Shown here one piece after another: positions 11,252 through 21,274 of a stretch of DNA of 59,447 nucleotides. The notes under the pieces were generated by a model, which worked only from the letters and a program-made list of their open reading frames with translations, had not been told where the DNA came from and made no database searches. How positions within the stretch are numbered: the first letter of the stretch is position 1; every line of letters begins with the position of its first letter. Source of the DNA: Hyphomicrobiales bacterium. GTDB taxonomy: Bacteria > Pseudomonadota > Alphaproteobacteria > Rhizobiales > Rhizobiaceae. Location of the stretch: the NCBI GenBank assembly GCA_021775415.1, contig JAJFHV010000003.1, forward strand, positions 1 to 59,447, given 5' to 3'. Made by a program: the position numbers and the translations under genes.

Positions 11252-11267
11252 TTAACCTTGTTTTAAC
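11252..11267. promoter_or_regulatory. Putative CtrA-binding box
   Basis: TTAACCTTGTTTTAAC matches the alphaproteobacterial CtrA consensus TTAA-N7-TTAA exactly, with the extra trailing C often seen. It lies 125 bases upstream of the GPR-like start and 130 bases upstream of the divergent Hpt gene, in a 269-base intergenic region with no other annotated feature. CtrA boxes are short and can occur by chance, so this is a motif match only. Confidence 0.55.
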
Positions 11268-11391
11268 TATCGAACACAAACACCCCCGGCTTGCTTGTCC
11301 GTTTACCTTAATTATGTCATTAAATTGCGCGATGCGATGATGGCGGAATGAGTTTCCCGGCAGGGAATTTCTGGGTAGTGAGGGACGGTTT

Positions 11392-14300
11392 ATGGCGGGA
11401 AAAGCCAAAAAGGATCAAGCTGGCGCAGCAGCACTTCAGGCTGTTGAAGATGCGCTTACGATTGACTTCAATGAAGTTGATTTAAAGGAAGAGGAAACCG
11501 ATACGGTTGCCGATCCCGAGTTTCAGAATCTTGAAGATAAACTCGCTCAAGCCGCGCATGCTCTACGCGATGACGAAACCGGGGAGGCACAAACTCAGAC
11601 CGAAAACCCTGGTATCGAACAAACAGTCGAAGACGCGACGGTTGATGAAGGCTTTGCGGTTGATGAAATTACCGAGGATTTCACTCCGGATATTACTCCG
11701 CTGCCGGCAAATGACGATCACGACGAACATCTGGCAAAGTTACACCACCTCCTTCAACAAAAACCATCCAGGCAAGTTTATTGGTTCGCAGCCGTTGCAT
11801 CCGGCCTTTGGATTTCGCTTTGCGTTTTCTACGCATACAGCAGCTCTTTTGTGGATCTATCCAGCAACCAATCCCTTTTAGCACGCGTTAGCGATCCGCG
11901 AGTTTTGTTGACGATTGGAGCAGCAACGGTTCCAGTATTGTTGTTGTGGGCATTTGCAGTGCTGATGCGACGCGCCCAAGAGATGCGCAACGCTGCAAGT
12001 TCAATGAGTGAAGCCGCACTTCGACTTTTGCAACCCGATAATGTCGCCAATGAGTCCGTTACAACGGTTGGCCGTGCAATCCGACGAGAAGTAGCTGCAA
12101 TTGGTGATGGTGTTGAGCGCGCAATTGCCCGCGCTGGAGAGCTGGAGTTCCTGGTGCAAAACGAGGTGATGAATCTCGAGCGTTCTTATGGCGATTCTGA
12201 AATACGGCTGCGCAAGCTGGTTGAGGAAATCACCAATGAGCGTGAAGAAATTATTGGTCACGCAGAAAAATTGCACAACTCAATCTCAAACACACATATT
12301 GGCCTTTCAAGTGAACTGCAGAGCGCCGGGTCCCGAATTGAGGACACCGCCAGACACGTTGCTGATAAATTAAATGAAGTGCTGGATGACCGTGCAAAAG
12401 TTCTGACCGCCACGCTGGATCAATCAGGTGAAAATATCGTTTCCTCACTTGTGGCTACCGCTGATGCGGTCAGTTCACAGATTGCAGCTGGCAAGGACGA
12501 TCTGGAAACCAACCTGACGACAAAATCCAGCGAAATATCGCAAATGATTTCGATGACGGGTGAGGCGGTTGCCACCCTTCTTGATACAAGAACCGTAACG
12601 CTGCGTGAGCAAGGTGAAGAAATCACACGCGGTTTAGAAGACAGTATCGCAATCCGCTCCAGCGAGTTTAGCAGCCGAATTAGCGAAGCAGGCGATATAG
12701 TGCAATCAGCGCTGGACAAAAAACTTACCGCGATTGATGCGCGATTGGTTACCCAGGGCAGCAATCTTGTCAGCGCGCTGGGGTCAAAAGCAGAAGAACT
12801 GGACAAATTGCTTCAAGAGCGTTCCAACGCAATTAGTGATACCGTCACCATTCGTTCCGATGAATTCAGCAACCGTATCGCAGAAGCCGGTGACGCTATC
12901 CAGTCAACGCTGGATAATAAAATCACCGCGATTGATGCCAGCTTGAAAACCGGTGGCGGCAATTTGGTCAGCGCATTGGGATCAAAAGCGCAAGAACTGG
13001 ACAAATTGCTTCAAGAGCGCACCAACGCAATTAGTGATACCGTTACCATTCGTTCCGATGAATTCAGCAGCCGCATCGCTGAAGCCGGTGAGGCTATCCA
13101 GTCAACGTTGGATGATAAAATCACTGCGATTGATGCCAGCTTGAAAACTGGTGGCGGCAATTTGGTCAGTGCACTTGGTACAAGAACAGCAGCACTGAAC
13201 AAAGTACTGCAGGAACGCACAGATGTAATTGGACAAACCATCGCCACCAGCCTCTCCGGGTTTGGGGATTCTCTGACAGGTCAAGTAGATGAAACCGTAG
13301 GTAAATTACAAAAGCAAACCAAAGCACTTGAAGACAACACCAAAGACGTTGAAAACATCATCACCAAACGCACCAAGAGTGTTGAAGACGCGCTGAAAAA
13401 AGGCACTGTCGATCTTGCCAACACCATTGGTGAAAACCTGAAAACCATTGCTGGTAAATCAGAGGACATAACAAATGTCCTTGCCGAACGCACAAAAGCA
13501 ATTCACGCTGACCTTGGTGAAAACCTGGCAGCATCCCAGCGCACACTGGAAGACAAAACCAAAGAATTCAATGAATTGCTGGCAAACCGAATGAATGAGC
13601 TTTCCGGCATCATTGAAAATGACGCATTGCCGGTTGTTGCCTCAATCGAGGCCGCTGGAAGTGCCGTCCATGAAAAACTTAACGCATCCCACGACAAGGT
13701 CGCCAACGAAGCCAATGTCCTGTTTGCGCGTATAGGTGACTCTACCGACCTACTACAGTCACTCATTGAAAAAACTTCCATCAACTTGGGAGCGATGCAG
13801 AAAGACATCAGCGGCGAAACTGAAAGATTTGCGGCGGCGGTGTTCGACACCAAATCAAAGGTTGAAGAATCTGCCGAGATTGCAAAGGACACTCAAATCA
13901 AACTGGCAGAAACTTCTGTCAACGTACTCACCGGAATGAGCAACATTGCGGAACGTTTAGAAAATCAAGGCGGTGTGCTGCACGAGGCAACGCGCCTGAT
14001 AGATGCTGCCCAGACAAATTTTGAAAGTACGCTTGAAGCCAAACAGCAAAGCCTTCAGGATCTCGCAGTTGGCCTGGTTTCCCGAAGTGATGAAATCAAT
14101 AAAACCATGGGCTCCTTCGGCGAGATGATTACGACAATGGTCGAAGATGTGAACGTGCGTTCGAAGGGCGTTGGCGGAGCGGTTTCCGCTGAAATTTCTG
14201 CGGCAATTGATGACGCGACACAGCGCTTCTCCGAAGCCGCTGATGCGATGCGGGTAACAGCAGAAGCCGTTCGCTCCGAGCTTGAGGAAACGCGTACACA

Positions 14301-15174
14301 AATGCGCAGGGGCGTTCTTGAATTGCCCGATGAGACACACCAAAGCGCCACCGCCATGCGCCGCGTTGTCGCCGATCAGGTTGCAGCACTTCGCGACCTT
14401 TCAGATATCGTCCAGAAATCCGGCAAGATGCTTGATGCGACACCAGCTGCAACCCGTGCAGGTGTGCAGCAGCAATTCCCGGCTCACGGAAGCCATGCAT
14501 TGGCTGAACCGCAACAACCGGCATTTCCGCCACCCTTGCCACCGCGCACAGCCCAATCAGGCCCACCGCCATTACCGCCACGGCAACCGCCACGACAAGC
14601 CGCTCACGCACCATCCCTTGATGCGCATTTACGCGGTACGGTCGATCCGGTAGCTGAATATGCCGGTGAACCAAACGCACATCCGGGCCACGAACCGCAG
14701 CAAGGCAAAGGCTGGGTTAGCGACTTGCTGCGCAGGGCCTCCAATGAAGGCCAAACCGTTCCGCCAGCTCCGCCATCAAGCGCACGCACTGAGCAGCCGG
14801 GTGACAACCGCTCACCGCTGCATGTCGTTGAATCACTAAATTCTTTATCAATGGACATTGCTCGGGCGATTGATCATGAAACATCAGTAGAACTGTGGGA
14901 ACGTTATCAGCGCGGCGAGCGCAATGTGTTCACCCGCAGGCTTTACACCCTGCAGGGCCAGCAGACTTTCGACGAGATCCGCGACAAATACCTGCGGGAA
15001 CCAGAATTCCATGCAGCTGTTGATCGCTACGTCGAAGATTTTGAACGCCTATTGCGCGATGTATCCGTCAATGACCGTGATAGTATGATGACACAGACCT
15101 ATCTTACTTCCGACACCGGCAAGGTTTACACCATGCTTGCACATGCTGCGGGGAGATTGGGCAACGCAGCATAA
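11392..15174 (+). CDS. Large membrane-anchored coiled-coil protein, GPR/RgsE-like (polar growth)
   Basis: This is a 1260-residue protein with a GAGGGA ribosome site. An acidic N-terminal region (1-125) is followed by two transmembrane segments (about 129-150 and 170-192). A very long helical, apolipoprotein-like coiled coil runs from about 205 to 1035. A proline-rich linker (about 1040-1130, many PPLPPR-type units) leads to a conserved globular C-terminal domain (about 1145-1260, with ELWERYQRGERNVFTRRLY). This architecture matches the Growth Pole Ring protein of Agrobacterium and RgsE of Sinorhizobium, which organise unipolar growth at the inner membrane; those are longer. A 66-residue unit is tandemly repeated inside the coil. 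A CtrA box lies upstream. The GPR identity rests on recalled architecture, not on an alignment. Confidence 0.78.
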   Translation: MAGKAKKDQAGAAALQAVEDALTIDFNEVDLKEEETDTVADPEFQNLEDKLAQAAHALRDDETGEAQTQTENPGIEQTVEDATVDEGFAVDEITEDFTPDITPLPANDDHDEHLAKLHHLLQQKPSRQVYWFAAVASGLWISLCVFYAYSSSFVDLSSNQSLLARVSDPRVLLTIGAATVPVLLLWAFAVLMRRAQEMRNAASSMSEAALRLLQPDNVANESVTTVGRAIRREVAAIGDGVERAIARAGELEFLVQNEVMNLERSYGDSEIRLRKLVEEITNEREEIIGHAEKLHNSISNTHIGLSSELQSAGSRIEDTARHVADKLNEVLDDRAKVLTATLDQSGENIVSSLVATADAVSSQIAAGKDDLETNLTTKSSEISQMISMTGEAVATLLDTRTVTLREQGEEITRGLEDSIAIRSSEFSSRISEAGDIVQSALDKKLTAIDARLVTQGSNLVSALGSKAEELDKLLQERSNAISDTVTIRSDEFSNRIAEAGDAIQSTLDNKITAIDASLKTGGGNLVSALGSKAQELDKLLQERTNAISDTVTIRSDEFSSRIAEAGEAIQSTLDDKITAIDASLKTGGGNLVSALGTRTAALNKVLQERTDVIGQTIATSLSGFGDSLTGQVDETVGKLQKQTKALEDNTKDVENIITKRTKSVEDALKKGTVDLANTIGENLKTIAGKSEDITNVLAERTKAIHADLGENLAASQRTLEDKTKEFNELLANRMNELSGIIENDALPVVASIEAAGSAVHEKLNASHDKVANEANVLFARIGDSTDLLQSLIEKTSINLGAMQKDISGETERFAAAVFDTKSKVEESAEIAKDTQIKLAETSVNVLTGMSNIAERLENQGGVLHEATRLIDAAQTNFESTLEAKQQSLQDLAVGLVSRSDEINKTMGSFGEMITTMVEDVNVRSKGVGGAVSAEISAAIDDATQRFSEAADAMRVTAEAVRSELEETRTQMRRGVLELPDETHQSATAMRRVVADQVAALRDLSDIVQKSGKMLDATPAATRAGVQQQFPAHGSHALAEPQQPAFPPPLPPRTAQSGPPPLPPRQPPRQAAHAPSLDAHLRGTVDPVAEYAGEPNAHPGHEPQQGKGWVSDLLRRASNEGQTVPPAPPSSARTEQPGDNRSPLHVVESLNSLSMDIARAIDHETSVELWERYQRGERNVFTRRLYTLQGQQTFDEIRDKYLREPEFHAAVDRYVEDFERLLRDVSVNDRDSMMTQTYLTSDTGKVYTMLAHAAGRLGNAA
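12627..13220 (+). repeat. Three tandem copies of a 198-base (66-residue) unit inside the GPR-like gene
   Basis: The unit begins near 12627, 12825 and 13023. Copies two and three are almost identical in DNA and share long runs such as CAACGCAATTAGTGATACC at 12825 and 13023. Copy one is more diverged, and copy three decays at its end. The encoded unit contains TIRSDEFSxRIAEAG and NLVSALGSKA. The high DNA identity suggests a recent duplication that lengthened the coiled coil in frame. Confidence 0.9.
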
Positions 15175-15189
15175 ACTACCGGTGAGTAT

Positions 15190-16170
15190 TTATTCGCTGA
15201 TGGCTTGCATGAATACATCAGGGTCTACATTGCCACCGGATATCACCACAACGATGTGTTCACCGGCGCATTGCTTACCCATTTTCAAAAGTGCAGCAAG
15301 CGCCGCTGCACCGCCGGGTTCGACGACAAGTTTCAGTTCTTCAAAAGCAAAATGTACGGCAGCAAGCGCTTGTCTGTCGCTTATCACCAATCCTTCAGCC
15401 ACTAAATTACGGTTGATTTCAAATCCGATTGCGCCGGGACTTGGCGCCAGGATGGCGTCACATATCGAACCGGAGCGTTGTGGAGTCTCCCGAATTTCAC
15501 CAGCCTCGAGTGACAGTCTGTAATCGTCGAAATCTTCGGGCTCGACCGTATGAATTTTGGCATTCGGAAAACGTGAGTGAATGGCAATTGCAACACCTGC
15601 CGTCAGCCCGCCACCACCCGTACATACAAAAACCCGGTCTGCTGTTTTTCCAAGTGCCTCCAGGTCTTCAGCTATCTCGAGGCCGCAGGTCCCCTGCCCG
15701 GCAATTACATCGGCATTGTTGTATGGATGAATTAATACCGCACCGGTTTCACTGACCAGCCGGTTTGAAATCTCGTCGCGATCATCGGTTTCCCGATTGT
15801 AATGAATTACTTTTGCGCCGCTCGCCAATGTTCGTTCAATCTTGATGGATGGTGCATCGGCGGGCATTACGATGGTTGCGGCGACGCCGAACCGCCTTGC
15901 CGCTTCACCAATGCCCTGTGCGTGGTTACCGGAAGAACATGCAACCACGCCCTTTGTGCGCTCTGCTTCACTGAGCTTTGCGATGGCATTGTATGCACCG
16001 CGAAATTTGAATGAACCGGTAAGTTGCAGATTTTCAGGTTTAACAAACACATTCGCATCAGTGATAGCGTTAAGCGCTCCACTTTGGAGCAAGGGTGTCC
16101 GGATAGCATGACCGGATATCGTTTGCGCGGCACTTTCAACGTCCGCAATTGTTGGAACAGTTGCCACCAT
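15190..16170 (-). CDS. Threonine/serine dehydratase (PLP-dependent, short form)
   Basis: This is a 326-residue enzyme that deaminates threonine to 2-oxobutanoate, or serine to pyruvate. It is a fold-type II PLP protein: the PLP Lys55 lies in TGSFKFRGAYN, SSGNHAQG binds the substrate, and GGGGLTAGV holds the phosphate. There is no C-terminal ACT domain, so it resembles catabolic dehydratases rather than feedback-inhibited IlvA. I placed the start at 16170, where AAGGG precedes ATG by about 9 bases and the length matches the family; an ATG at 16260 would add 30 atypical residues. Serine racemase is a related possibility. The malic enzyme gene lies divergently upstream. Confidence 0.85.
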   Translation of the reverse strand: MVATVPTIADVESAAQTISGHAIRTPLLQSGALNAITDANVFVKPENLQLTGSFKFRGAYNAIAKLSEAERTKGVVACSSGNHAQGIGEAARRFGVAATIVMPADAPSIKIERTLASGAKVIHYNRETDDRDEISNRLVSETGAVLIHPYNNADVIAGQGTCGLEIAEDLEALGKTADRVFVCTGGGGLTAGVAIAIHSRFPNAKIHTVEPEDFDDYRLSLEAGEIRETPQRSGSICDAILAPSPGAIGFEINRNLVAEGLVISDRQALAAVHFAFEELKLVVEPGGAAALAALLKMGKQCAGEHIVVVISGGNVDPDVFMQAISE

Positions 16171-16328
16171 GTAATCATACCCTTTGTCGAACTTGAGTGT
16201 TTGCTCATACCCAGCTACATCAACCAGCGCAACTTTCTGATTGACCCGCAACTCGATCACAACCCATGGTGAAGACGGTTAGCCGCCCAATTTCAATTAC
16301 GAATTCCAAACCAGCCTCTGGAGCTTAA

Positions 16329-18659
16329 ATGTCGAAGTCGAAGAAAACCTACAAACCCGCCAATGAACTGGAAGAAGGCGCGCTGTTTTACCACGCGAAC
16401 CCCAAACCGGGTAAACTGGAAATCAGTGCCACAAAGCCCCTGGGCAACCAGCGGGACCTCGCTCTCGCCTATTCACCAGGGGTAGCGGCTCCGTGCCTGC
16501 ATATCGAAGCAGACCCGGACATGGCAGCAGAATATACTGGACGCGGCAATCTGGTGGCGGTGATTACCAACGGTACTGCAGTTCTGGGGCTCGGTAATAT
16601 TGGTCCTCTTGCCTCAAAACCGGTGATGGAAGGCAAGGCGGTACTTTTCAAAAAGTTTGCTGACGTGAATGTTTTTGACATCGAGGTAGACGAAACTGAT
16701 GTAGATCGGTTCTGCGATGTTGTGGCAGCCCTGGAACCAACCTTTGGCGGAATAAATCTGGAAGATATCAAGGCTCCAGAATGCTTTGACATTGAAGAAA
16801 AATTACGCGAGCGCATGAAAATTCCGGTTTTTCATGATGATCAGCACGGAACTGCAATTATCGTTGCTGCCGGTGTCCAGAACGGTCTTGAGCAAGCCGG
16901 AAAGAAACTTGGTGAAGCCAAGATTGTCGCCTCCGGTGCAGGCGCTGCGTCCATTGCCTGCCTTAATCTTCTCGTTTCGATGGGAGCAAATAGAAAGAAT
17001 ATCTGGGTCACTGACCGTGACGGAGTGGTTTATGAAGGCCGCAACACACGAATGGACAAACACAAAAAGGCCTACGCGCAGAAAACAGAATTGCGAACTT
17101 TGGACGATGCCATGGATGGCGCAGATGTGTTTGTCGGGCTCTCGGCAGCCGGCGCACTCAAACAGGACATGGTCCGCAAGATGGCGGACAAACCGCTGAT
17201 CATGGCACTGGCCAATCCCACGCCTGAAATCATGCCAGACCTTGCCCGTGAAGCCAAGCCGGACGCAATGATTTGTACCGGCCGGTCGGACTTTCCAAAT
17301 CAGGTCAATAACGTTCTGTGTTTTCCGTTCATCTTTCGTGGCGCGCTGGATGTTGGCGCAACAACCATTAACGAAGAAATGAAAATTGCGGCAGTGGAAG
17401 CAATTGCATCACTTGCCCGTGAAGAGCCCTCAGAAGCTGCTGCTGGCGCCTATGGCGGCAATACCCCGACATTCGGTCCGGATTATCTAATTCCTTCTGC
17501 ATTCGATCTGCGACTGATCATGCGGGTGGCTCCGGCAGTAGCCAAAGCCGCAATGGATAGTGGCGTAGCAACCCGCCCAATCGCTGATTTCGATGCATAT
17601 CATGATTTGCTGAACCGGTTCGTATTCCGCACAGGCATGGTGATGAAGCCAATTATCGAAAAGGCATGTTCATCAGCAACAAAACGGGTGCTCTTTGCCG
17701 ATGGTGAAGATGAGCGCGTGTTACGCGCAGCACAAATTGCAATGGAAGACAAGATTTGTCAGCCAATACTGGTCGGCAGACCAGACGTGATCACAAAGCG
17801 ACTCGAACGCTTTGGACTGAAGATCAAACCTGGCAAGGACTTTGAGGTTATCAACCCGGAAAAAGACGACCGCTACAGGACCTATGTCGATACGCTGCTG
17901 GAACGCTGTGGTCGCAATGGCATCACACCGGAAGCCGCCAAGACGATTGTCCGCACCAACCCAACCGTGATTGGTGCATTGGCTCTGGTTCGCAATGATG
18001 CAGATGCCTTGATATGCGGCCTTGAAGGCCGGTTTATCCGTCATTGCCAGTATATTGACCAAATCGTCGGCAGAGTACCCGGCATCCGTTCTCTCTACGC
18101 GATGAGCCTGCTGATTGACCAGCGACGCGCCCTGTTCATGACGGATACTTACATTGCCGAAGACCCTGATGCCGAGCAGATTGCGGAGATGACCCGCCTC
18201 GCGGCGAAAGAAATAGCGCGATTCGGAATTGTGCCAAAAGCCGCACTGATGTCTGCATCCGATTTTGGCTCCAGGCCGATGCCAACCTCAAAAATCATGC
18301 ACGAAGCTGCAGAAATCTTGTTTGAAACCGCCCCTGAACTGGAAGTAGACGGCGAGATGCACGGCGACACAGCACTCGACGAGATGATCAGAAACAAGGT
18401 TTTCCCGTTGAGCAAATTACGGGGAAGAGCCAATCTTCTGGTATTTCCAAATCTTGATGCGGCAAACATCACCATGAATGTTGTGAAAGCCGCAACCGAT
18501 GGTCTGCATGTCGGGCCGATTATTATTGGAGCTGCCAAGCCTGCGCACATTCTTGCACCCGCAGTTACTTCCCGCGGCGTCCTCAACATGACAGCCCTGG
18601 CCGCTGTACAGGCTATTCAGCTCGATGAGAAAGCACACCAAAAGAGCCTGTTTGCTTGA
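16329..18659 (+). CDS. maeB: NADP-dependent malic enzyme with C-terminal phosphotransacetylase-like domain
   Basis: This 776-residue protein has a GGAG ribosome site. Residues 1-430 are the malic enzyme part, with [29 protein letters not shown] and the nucleotide-binding [13 protein letters not shown]. It oxidatively decarboxylates malate to pyruvate. Residues 431-776 resemble phosphotransacetylase ([15 protein letters not shown] and following). In MaeB-type enzymes this domain is usually regulatory, responding to acetyl-CoA, rather than active as an acyltransferase. The length is normal for the alphaproteobacterial fusion. It supplies pyruvate and NADPH during growth on dicarboxylates. The divergent dehydratase also yields oxoacids. 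Confidence 0.93.
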   Translation: MSKSKKTYKPANELEEGALFYHANPKPGKLEISATKPLGNQRDLALAYSPGVAAPCLHIEADPDMAAEYTGRGNLVAVITNGTAVLGLGNIGPLASKPVMEGKAVLFKKFADVNVFDIEVDETDVDRFCDVVAALEPTFGGINLEDIKAPECFDIEEKLRERMKIPVFHDDQHGTAIIVAAGVQNGLEQAGKKLGEAKIVASGAGAASIACLNLLVSMGANRKNIWVTDRDGVVYEGRNTRMDKHKKAYAQKTELRTLDDAMDGADVFVGLSAAGALKQDMVRKMADKPLIMALANPTPEIMPDLAREAKPDAMICTGRSDFPNQVNNVLCFPFIFRGALDVGATTINEEMKIAAVEAIASLAREEPSEAAAGAYGGNTPTFGPDYLIPSAFDLRLIMRVAPAVAKAAMDSGVATRPIADFDAYHDLLNRFVFRTGMVMKPIIEKACSSATKRVLFADGEDERVLRAAQIAMEDKICQPILVGRPDVITKRLERFGLKIKPGKDFEVINPEKDDRYRTYVDTLLERCGRNGITPEAAKTIVRTNPTVIGALALVRNDADALICGLEGRFIRHCQYIDQIVGRVPGIRSLYAMSLLIDQRRALFMTDTYIAEDPDAEQIAEMTRLAAKEIARFGIVPKAALMSASDFGSRPMPTSKIMHEAAEILFETAPELEVDGEMHGDTALDEMIRNKVFPLSKLRGRANLLVFPNLDAANITMNVVKAATDGLHVGPIIIGAAKPAHILAPAVTSRGVLNMTALAAVQAIQLDEKAHQKSLFA

Positions 18660-18671
18660 TTATACAAAATA

Positions 18672-18693
18672 ATGTGGACAAATTTGCCCACAT
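18672..18693. promoter_or_regulatory. Inverted repeat between malic enzyme and DUF2865 gene
   Basis: Arms ATGTGGACAAA and TTTGCCCACAT are complementary except for one position and have no spacer. The repeat starts 13 bases after the malic enzyme stop and about 80 bases before the next start. No T-run follows, so it is not a typical intrinsic terminator. An operator for the downstream gene or a weak transcript-end hairpin are both possible. Confidence 0.4.
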
Positions 18694-18770
18694 GGAATTG
18701 TCACATTCAGAAAGTATGGATTAATCAGAAGGAGTTACGATTCCATCTTGATTGATTTGCACGGAGTGCA

Positions 18771-19937
18771 TTGTCCTTGTTTAGCGTGTTTTCCGCCTTC
18801 AAATCCCGGCATTGTTCCGGCCAGAGACTGGCAGCATCAGCTGTCCTTGCAACTATGGCACTCATGTTCGGGATTGTTCAGGAGGCAAGCGCCCAAAACA
18901 GCATCTGCCGCCAGCTCGGCGAACAATTGGCTTCACTTCAATCCGGCAGTAATATTCAGGCTACTGATCCCCGCTATCGCGAGTATGATGACGCGGTCCG
19001 CCAGCAACAGGTCCAACTTACCAAGACCTCAAAAATCGCCCAGCGTAGTGGTTGTCTGAAGCGCGGCCTTTTTGGATTGTTAAGCAAAAACAACAGCCGG
19101 TGCGGCCGAATTCTGGATGGTATTGATCGCATGGAGATCAATCTGGAAAGGCTGAAAGAAACCAGGGCAAGATTTGCGCCCCAACAGATTGGTGGCTCGC
19201 GCGAACGCAATCGCATTATCAAACGGATGCAACAACGTCGCTGCAACCTTTCCGGGATAATCGACACGCGCGAGGTAAGGAAAGATCCCAACCGTCGGCG
19301 CAGTCTGGTTGAGCAGGTATTTGGCGTCCGCACCTATGGTGATGACGGAAGGCGCGGGATAGACGAATATGGCGTTGACCTCGATTTGGCCAACCAATAC
19401 GGCACCTTCCGCACGCTTTGTGTACGCTCCTGCGACGGGTATTATTTTCCTATCAGTTTTTCTACCGTGCCGGGACGTTTTGAAACCGATGAGCAAACCT
19501 GTCAGGCCATGTGCCCGGGCACCGAAGTCTCACTTTTCCATCACCGCATGCCGCTTGAAGATAGCGAAGAAATGATTTCCTACCGAACGCAAATTCCCTA
19601 CGCGGAAGAACCTTATGCATTCAGTTATCGCAAAGAAATCAAACCGGGATGCGGTTGCCGGTTTTCCACTGGAACCAATTTGCAGGCAACCGCAGGGGAT
19701 TATCAAACGAATGAAGTTGAATCACCTGCAAACCCGGTTCGGATTGGACTGCCTGTTTTCCGCCAGGATCCGGCACTTGATCCTGACACCCATGACAACC
19801 GGATGGGCGGTCTGACATTCGCGAAAATTGCGCTGATGACCCAAGACCCTGAATCCAGCATTATCGGAACCGAAATTGCAGTAGCGTCTGACCGAAAGAT
19901 CAGAGTAGTCGGGCCAGCGTTCTATCCCGTCCAATAA
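18771..19937 (+). CDS. DUF2865 family exported protein
   Basis: This is a 388-residue protein that starts at TTG, selected because CGGAG lies 6 bases upstream. A signal peptide (about residues 18-42, ending EASAQ) indicates export to the periplasm. The mature part contains the DUF2865 features: a helical N-terminal segment rich in Gln and Arg with paired cysteines, and a conserved core [18 protein letters not shown] with further cysteines, including [11 protein letters not shown] and PGCGCRF. DUF2865 proteins are common in Hyphomicrobiales and have no known function; the Cys pattern suggests disulfides and perhaps an envelope role. The gene's 3' end overlaps that of the convergent gltX by 38 bases. 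Confidence 0.83.
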   Translation: MSLFSVFSAFKSRHCSGQRLAASAVLATMALMFGIVQEASAQNSICRQLGEQLASLQSGSNIQATDPRYREYDDAVRQQQVQLTKTSKIAQRSGCLKRGLFGLLSKNNSRCGRILDGIDRMEINLERLKETRARFAPQQIGGSRERNRIIKRMQQRRCNLSGIIDTREVRKDPNRRRSLVEQVFGVRTYGDDGRRGIDEYGVDLDLANQYGTFRTLCVRSCDGYYFPISFSTVPGRFETDEQTCQAMCPGTEVSLFHHRMPLEDSEEMISYRTQIPYAEEPYAFSYRKEIKPGCGCRFSTGTNLQATAGDYQTNEVESPANPVRIGLPVFRQDPALDPDTHDNRMGGLTFAKIALMTQDPESSIIGTEIAVASDRKIRVVGPAFYPVQ

Positions 19938-21258
19938 GCGGTAAAAGCTTATCCAGTTCAGGCCCGTGCTCCCGACCGGTGAGAGCTTTTCGAAGCGGCA
20001 TGAAGAGCCCTTTTCCTTTTCGCTCTGAGTTTTCCTTGATTGCAGATACCCAAACCGACCAGGTATCTCCATCCCACGGTTCAGCCGGTAACAGCTTCAC
20101 AGCTTGCCCAATGAAATCCGAGTCTTCCGCATCAATTACCGGTTTTGCAGTTTCTACCATCGCCCAATAGTCTGCCGCTTCATTAAACCGGTCCAGGTTT
20201 TCGCGTATCGCCTTCCAGAATGCCTCACCTCCACCTACACCCATAGCGACAAGGCGTGTTTCAACATCATTGAAATCAAGCGCATGCACCAGGCGACGAT
20301 TAAGGCTGTCCAATTCCAGTGAATCAAATTTCGCAGCAGATTTCGTAACGGATTGTGGATCAAAACGCTCAGCGAGCGCTGCAATATTTGGCACGGGCTC
20401 AACAGGACCGGAGGTGCCGGTCAAAACCGCAAGTGAAGCAACCGCCATTGCCTCGTAGCCTTCTTCAGCAAGGGTGTGCAGTGATAATGAACCAAGCCGC
20501 TTGGAAAGCCCCTCGCCGCTTTCCGTGGTGAGCAGGTTATGATGTCCAAAGTTTGGAACCTTGCCGCCAAGCGCTTCAAACAGAGCAATTTGCACGCCGG
20601 TGTTGGTTACGTGATCATCACCCCGCAACACATGGGTTATGCCAAAATCAATGTCATCTACGACGCTTGGTAATGTGTAGAGATAGCTGCCATCACCGCG
20701 AACCAGAACGGGATCAGACATGGAAGCCAGATCAACCGTTTGCCTGCCACGAATTACATCATCCCAATGCACTTCAGTACGCCGGGTCTTATGTGGGTCG
20801 CCCTCATGATTGGGCAACAGAAAACGCCAGTGAGGCTTAAGCCCTTCGGATTCAAGTTCCTTGCGCTGCTCATCATCCAGCGCCAGTGCTGAGCGATCAT
20901 AGATTGGTGGCAACCCCCTGCCCGCCAGCCGCTTGCGTTGGCGCTCAAGCTGCTCGGGTGTTTCATAGCAGGGATATAGCAAACCAGCATTGCGTAGTTT
21001 CTGCGCTGCTGTGTCGTGCAGTTCAACACGACTTGACTGACGTTCTACCCGGTGCGGCTTGATACCCAACCATGTGAGGTCGCGAGTGATACCCTCGACA
21101 TATTCCTCACGTGAACGCTCAAGGTCGGTATCGTCAAAACGCAGAATAAACTCGCCATCATTTTGCAGTGCGAACAACCAGTTGATCAAGGCCGGCCGTG
21201 CATTGCCGATGTGAATATTGCCGGTGGGTGAAGGCGCAAAGCGAACGGTGACAGTCAT
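19900..21258 (-). CDS. gltX: Glutamyl-tRNA synthetase
   Basis: This is a 452-residue class I aminoacyl-tRNA synthetase. The HIGH-type motif is in [17 protein letters not shown] (residues 8-22) and the KMSKS-type motif is [11 protein letters not shown] chose MTVTVRF at 21258 as the start; a longer form from 21327 would run into the upstream MFS gene. Alphaproteobacteria often carry two GluRS paralogues that differ in charging of tRNA-Gln. The [14 protein letters not shown] variant and shorter length mark this as one of the two, but which tRNA it charges cannot be read from sequence alone. It is the last gene of the nadE-MFS-gltX operon, 16 bases behind the transporter gene. Confidence 0.93.
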   Translation of the reverse strand: MTVTVRFAPSPTGNIHIGNARPALINWLFALQNDGEFILRFDDTDLERSREEYVEGITRDLTWLGIKPHRVERQSSRVELHDTAAQKLRNAGLLYPCYETPEQLERQRKRLAGRGLPPIYDRSALALDDEQRKELESEGLKPHWRFLLPNHEGDPHKTRRTEVHWDDVIRGRQTVDLASMSDPVLVRGDGSYLYTLPSVVDDIDFGITHVLRGDDHVTNTGVQIALFEALGGKVPNFGHHNLLTTESGEGLSKRLGSLSLHTLAEEGYEAMAVASLAVLTGTSGPVEPVPNIAALAERFDPQSVTKSAAKFDSLELDSLNRRLVHALDFNDVETRLVAMGVGGGEAFWKAIRENLDRFNEAADYWAMVETAKPVIDAEDSDFIGQAVKLLPAEPWDGDTWSVWVSAIKENSERKGKGLFMPLRKALTGREHGPELDKLLPLIGRDRTLARLL

Positions 21259-21274
21259 TCGATAAATGGTCCGG

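Noticed and set aside
12627-13220. Regular repeats considered as CRISPR
   Set aside because: The 198-base units are tandem, without spacers, and in frame within a coiled-coil gene.
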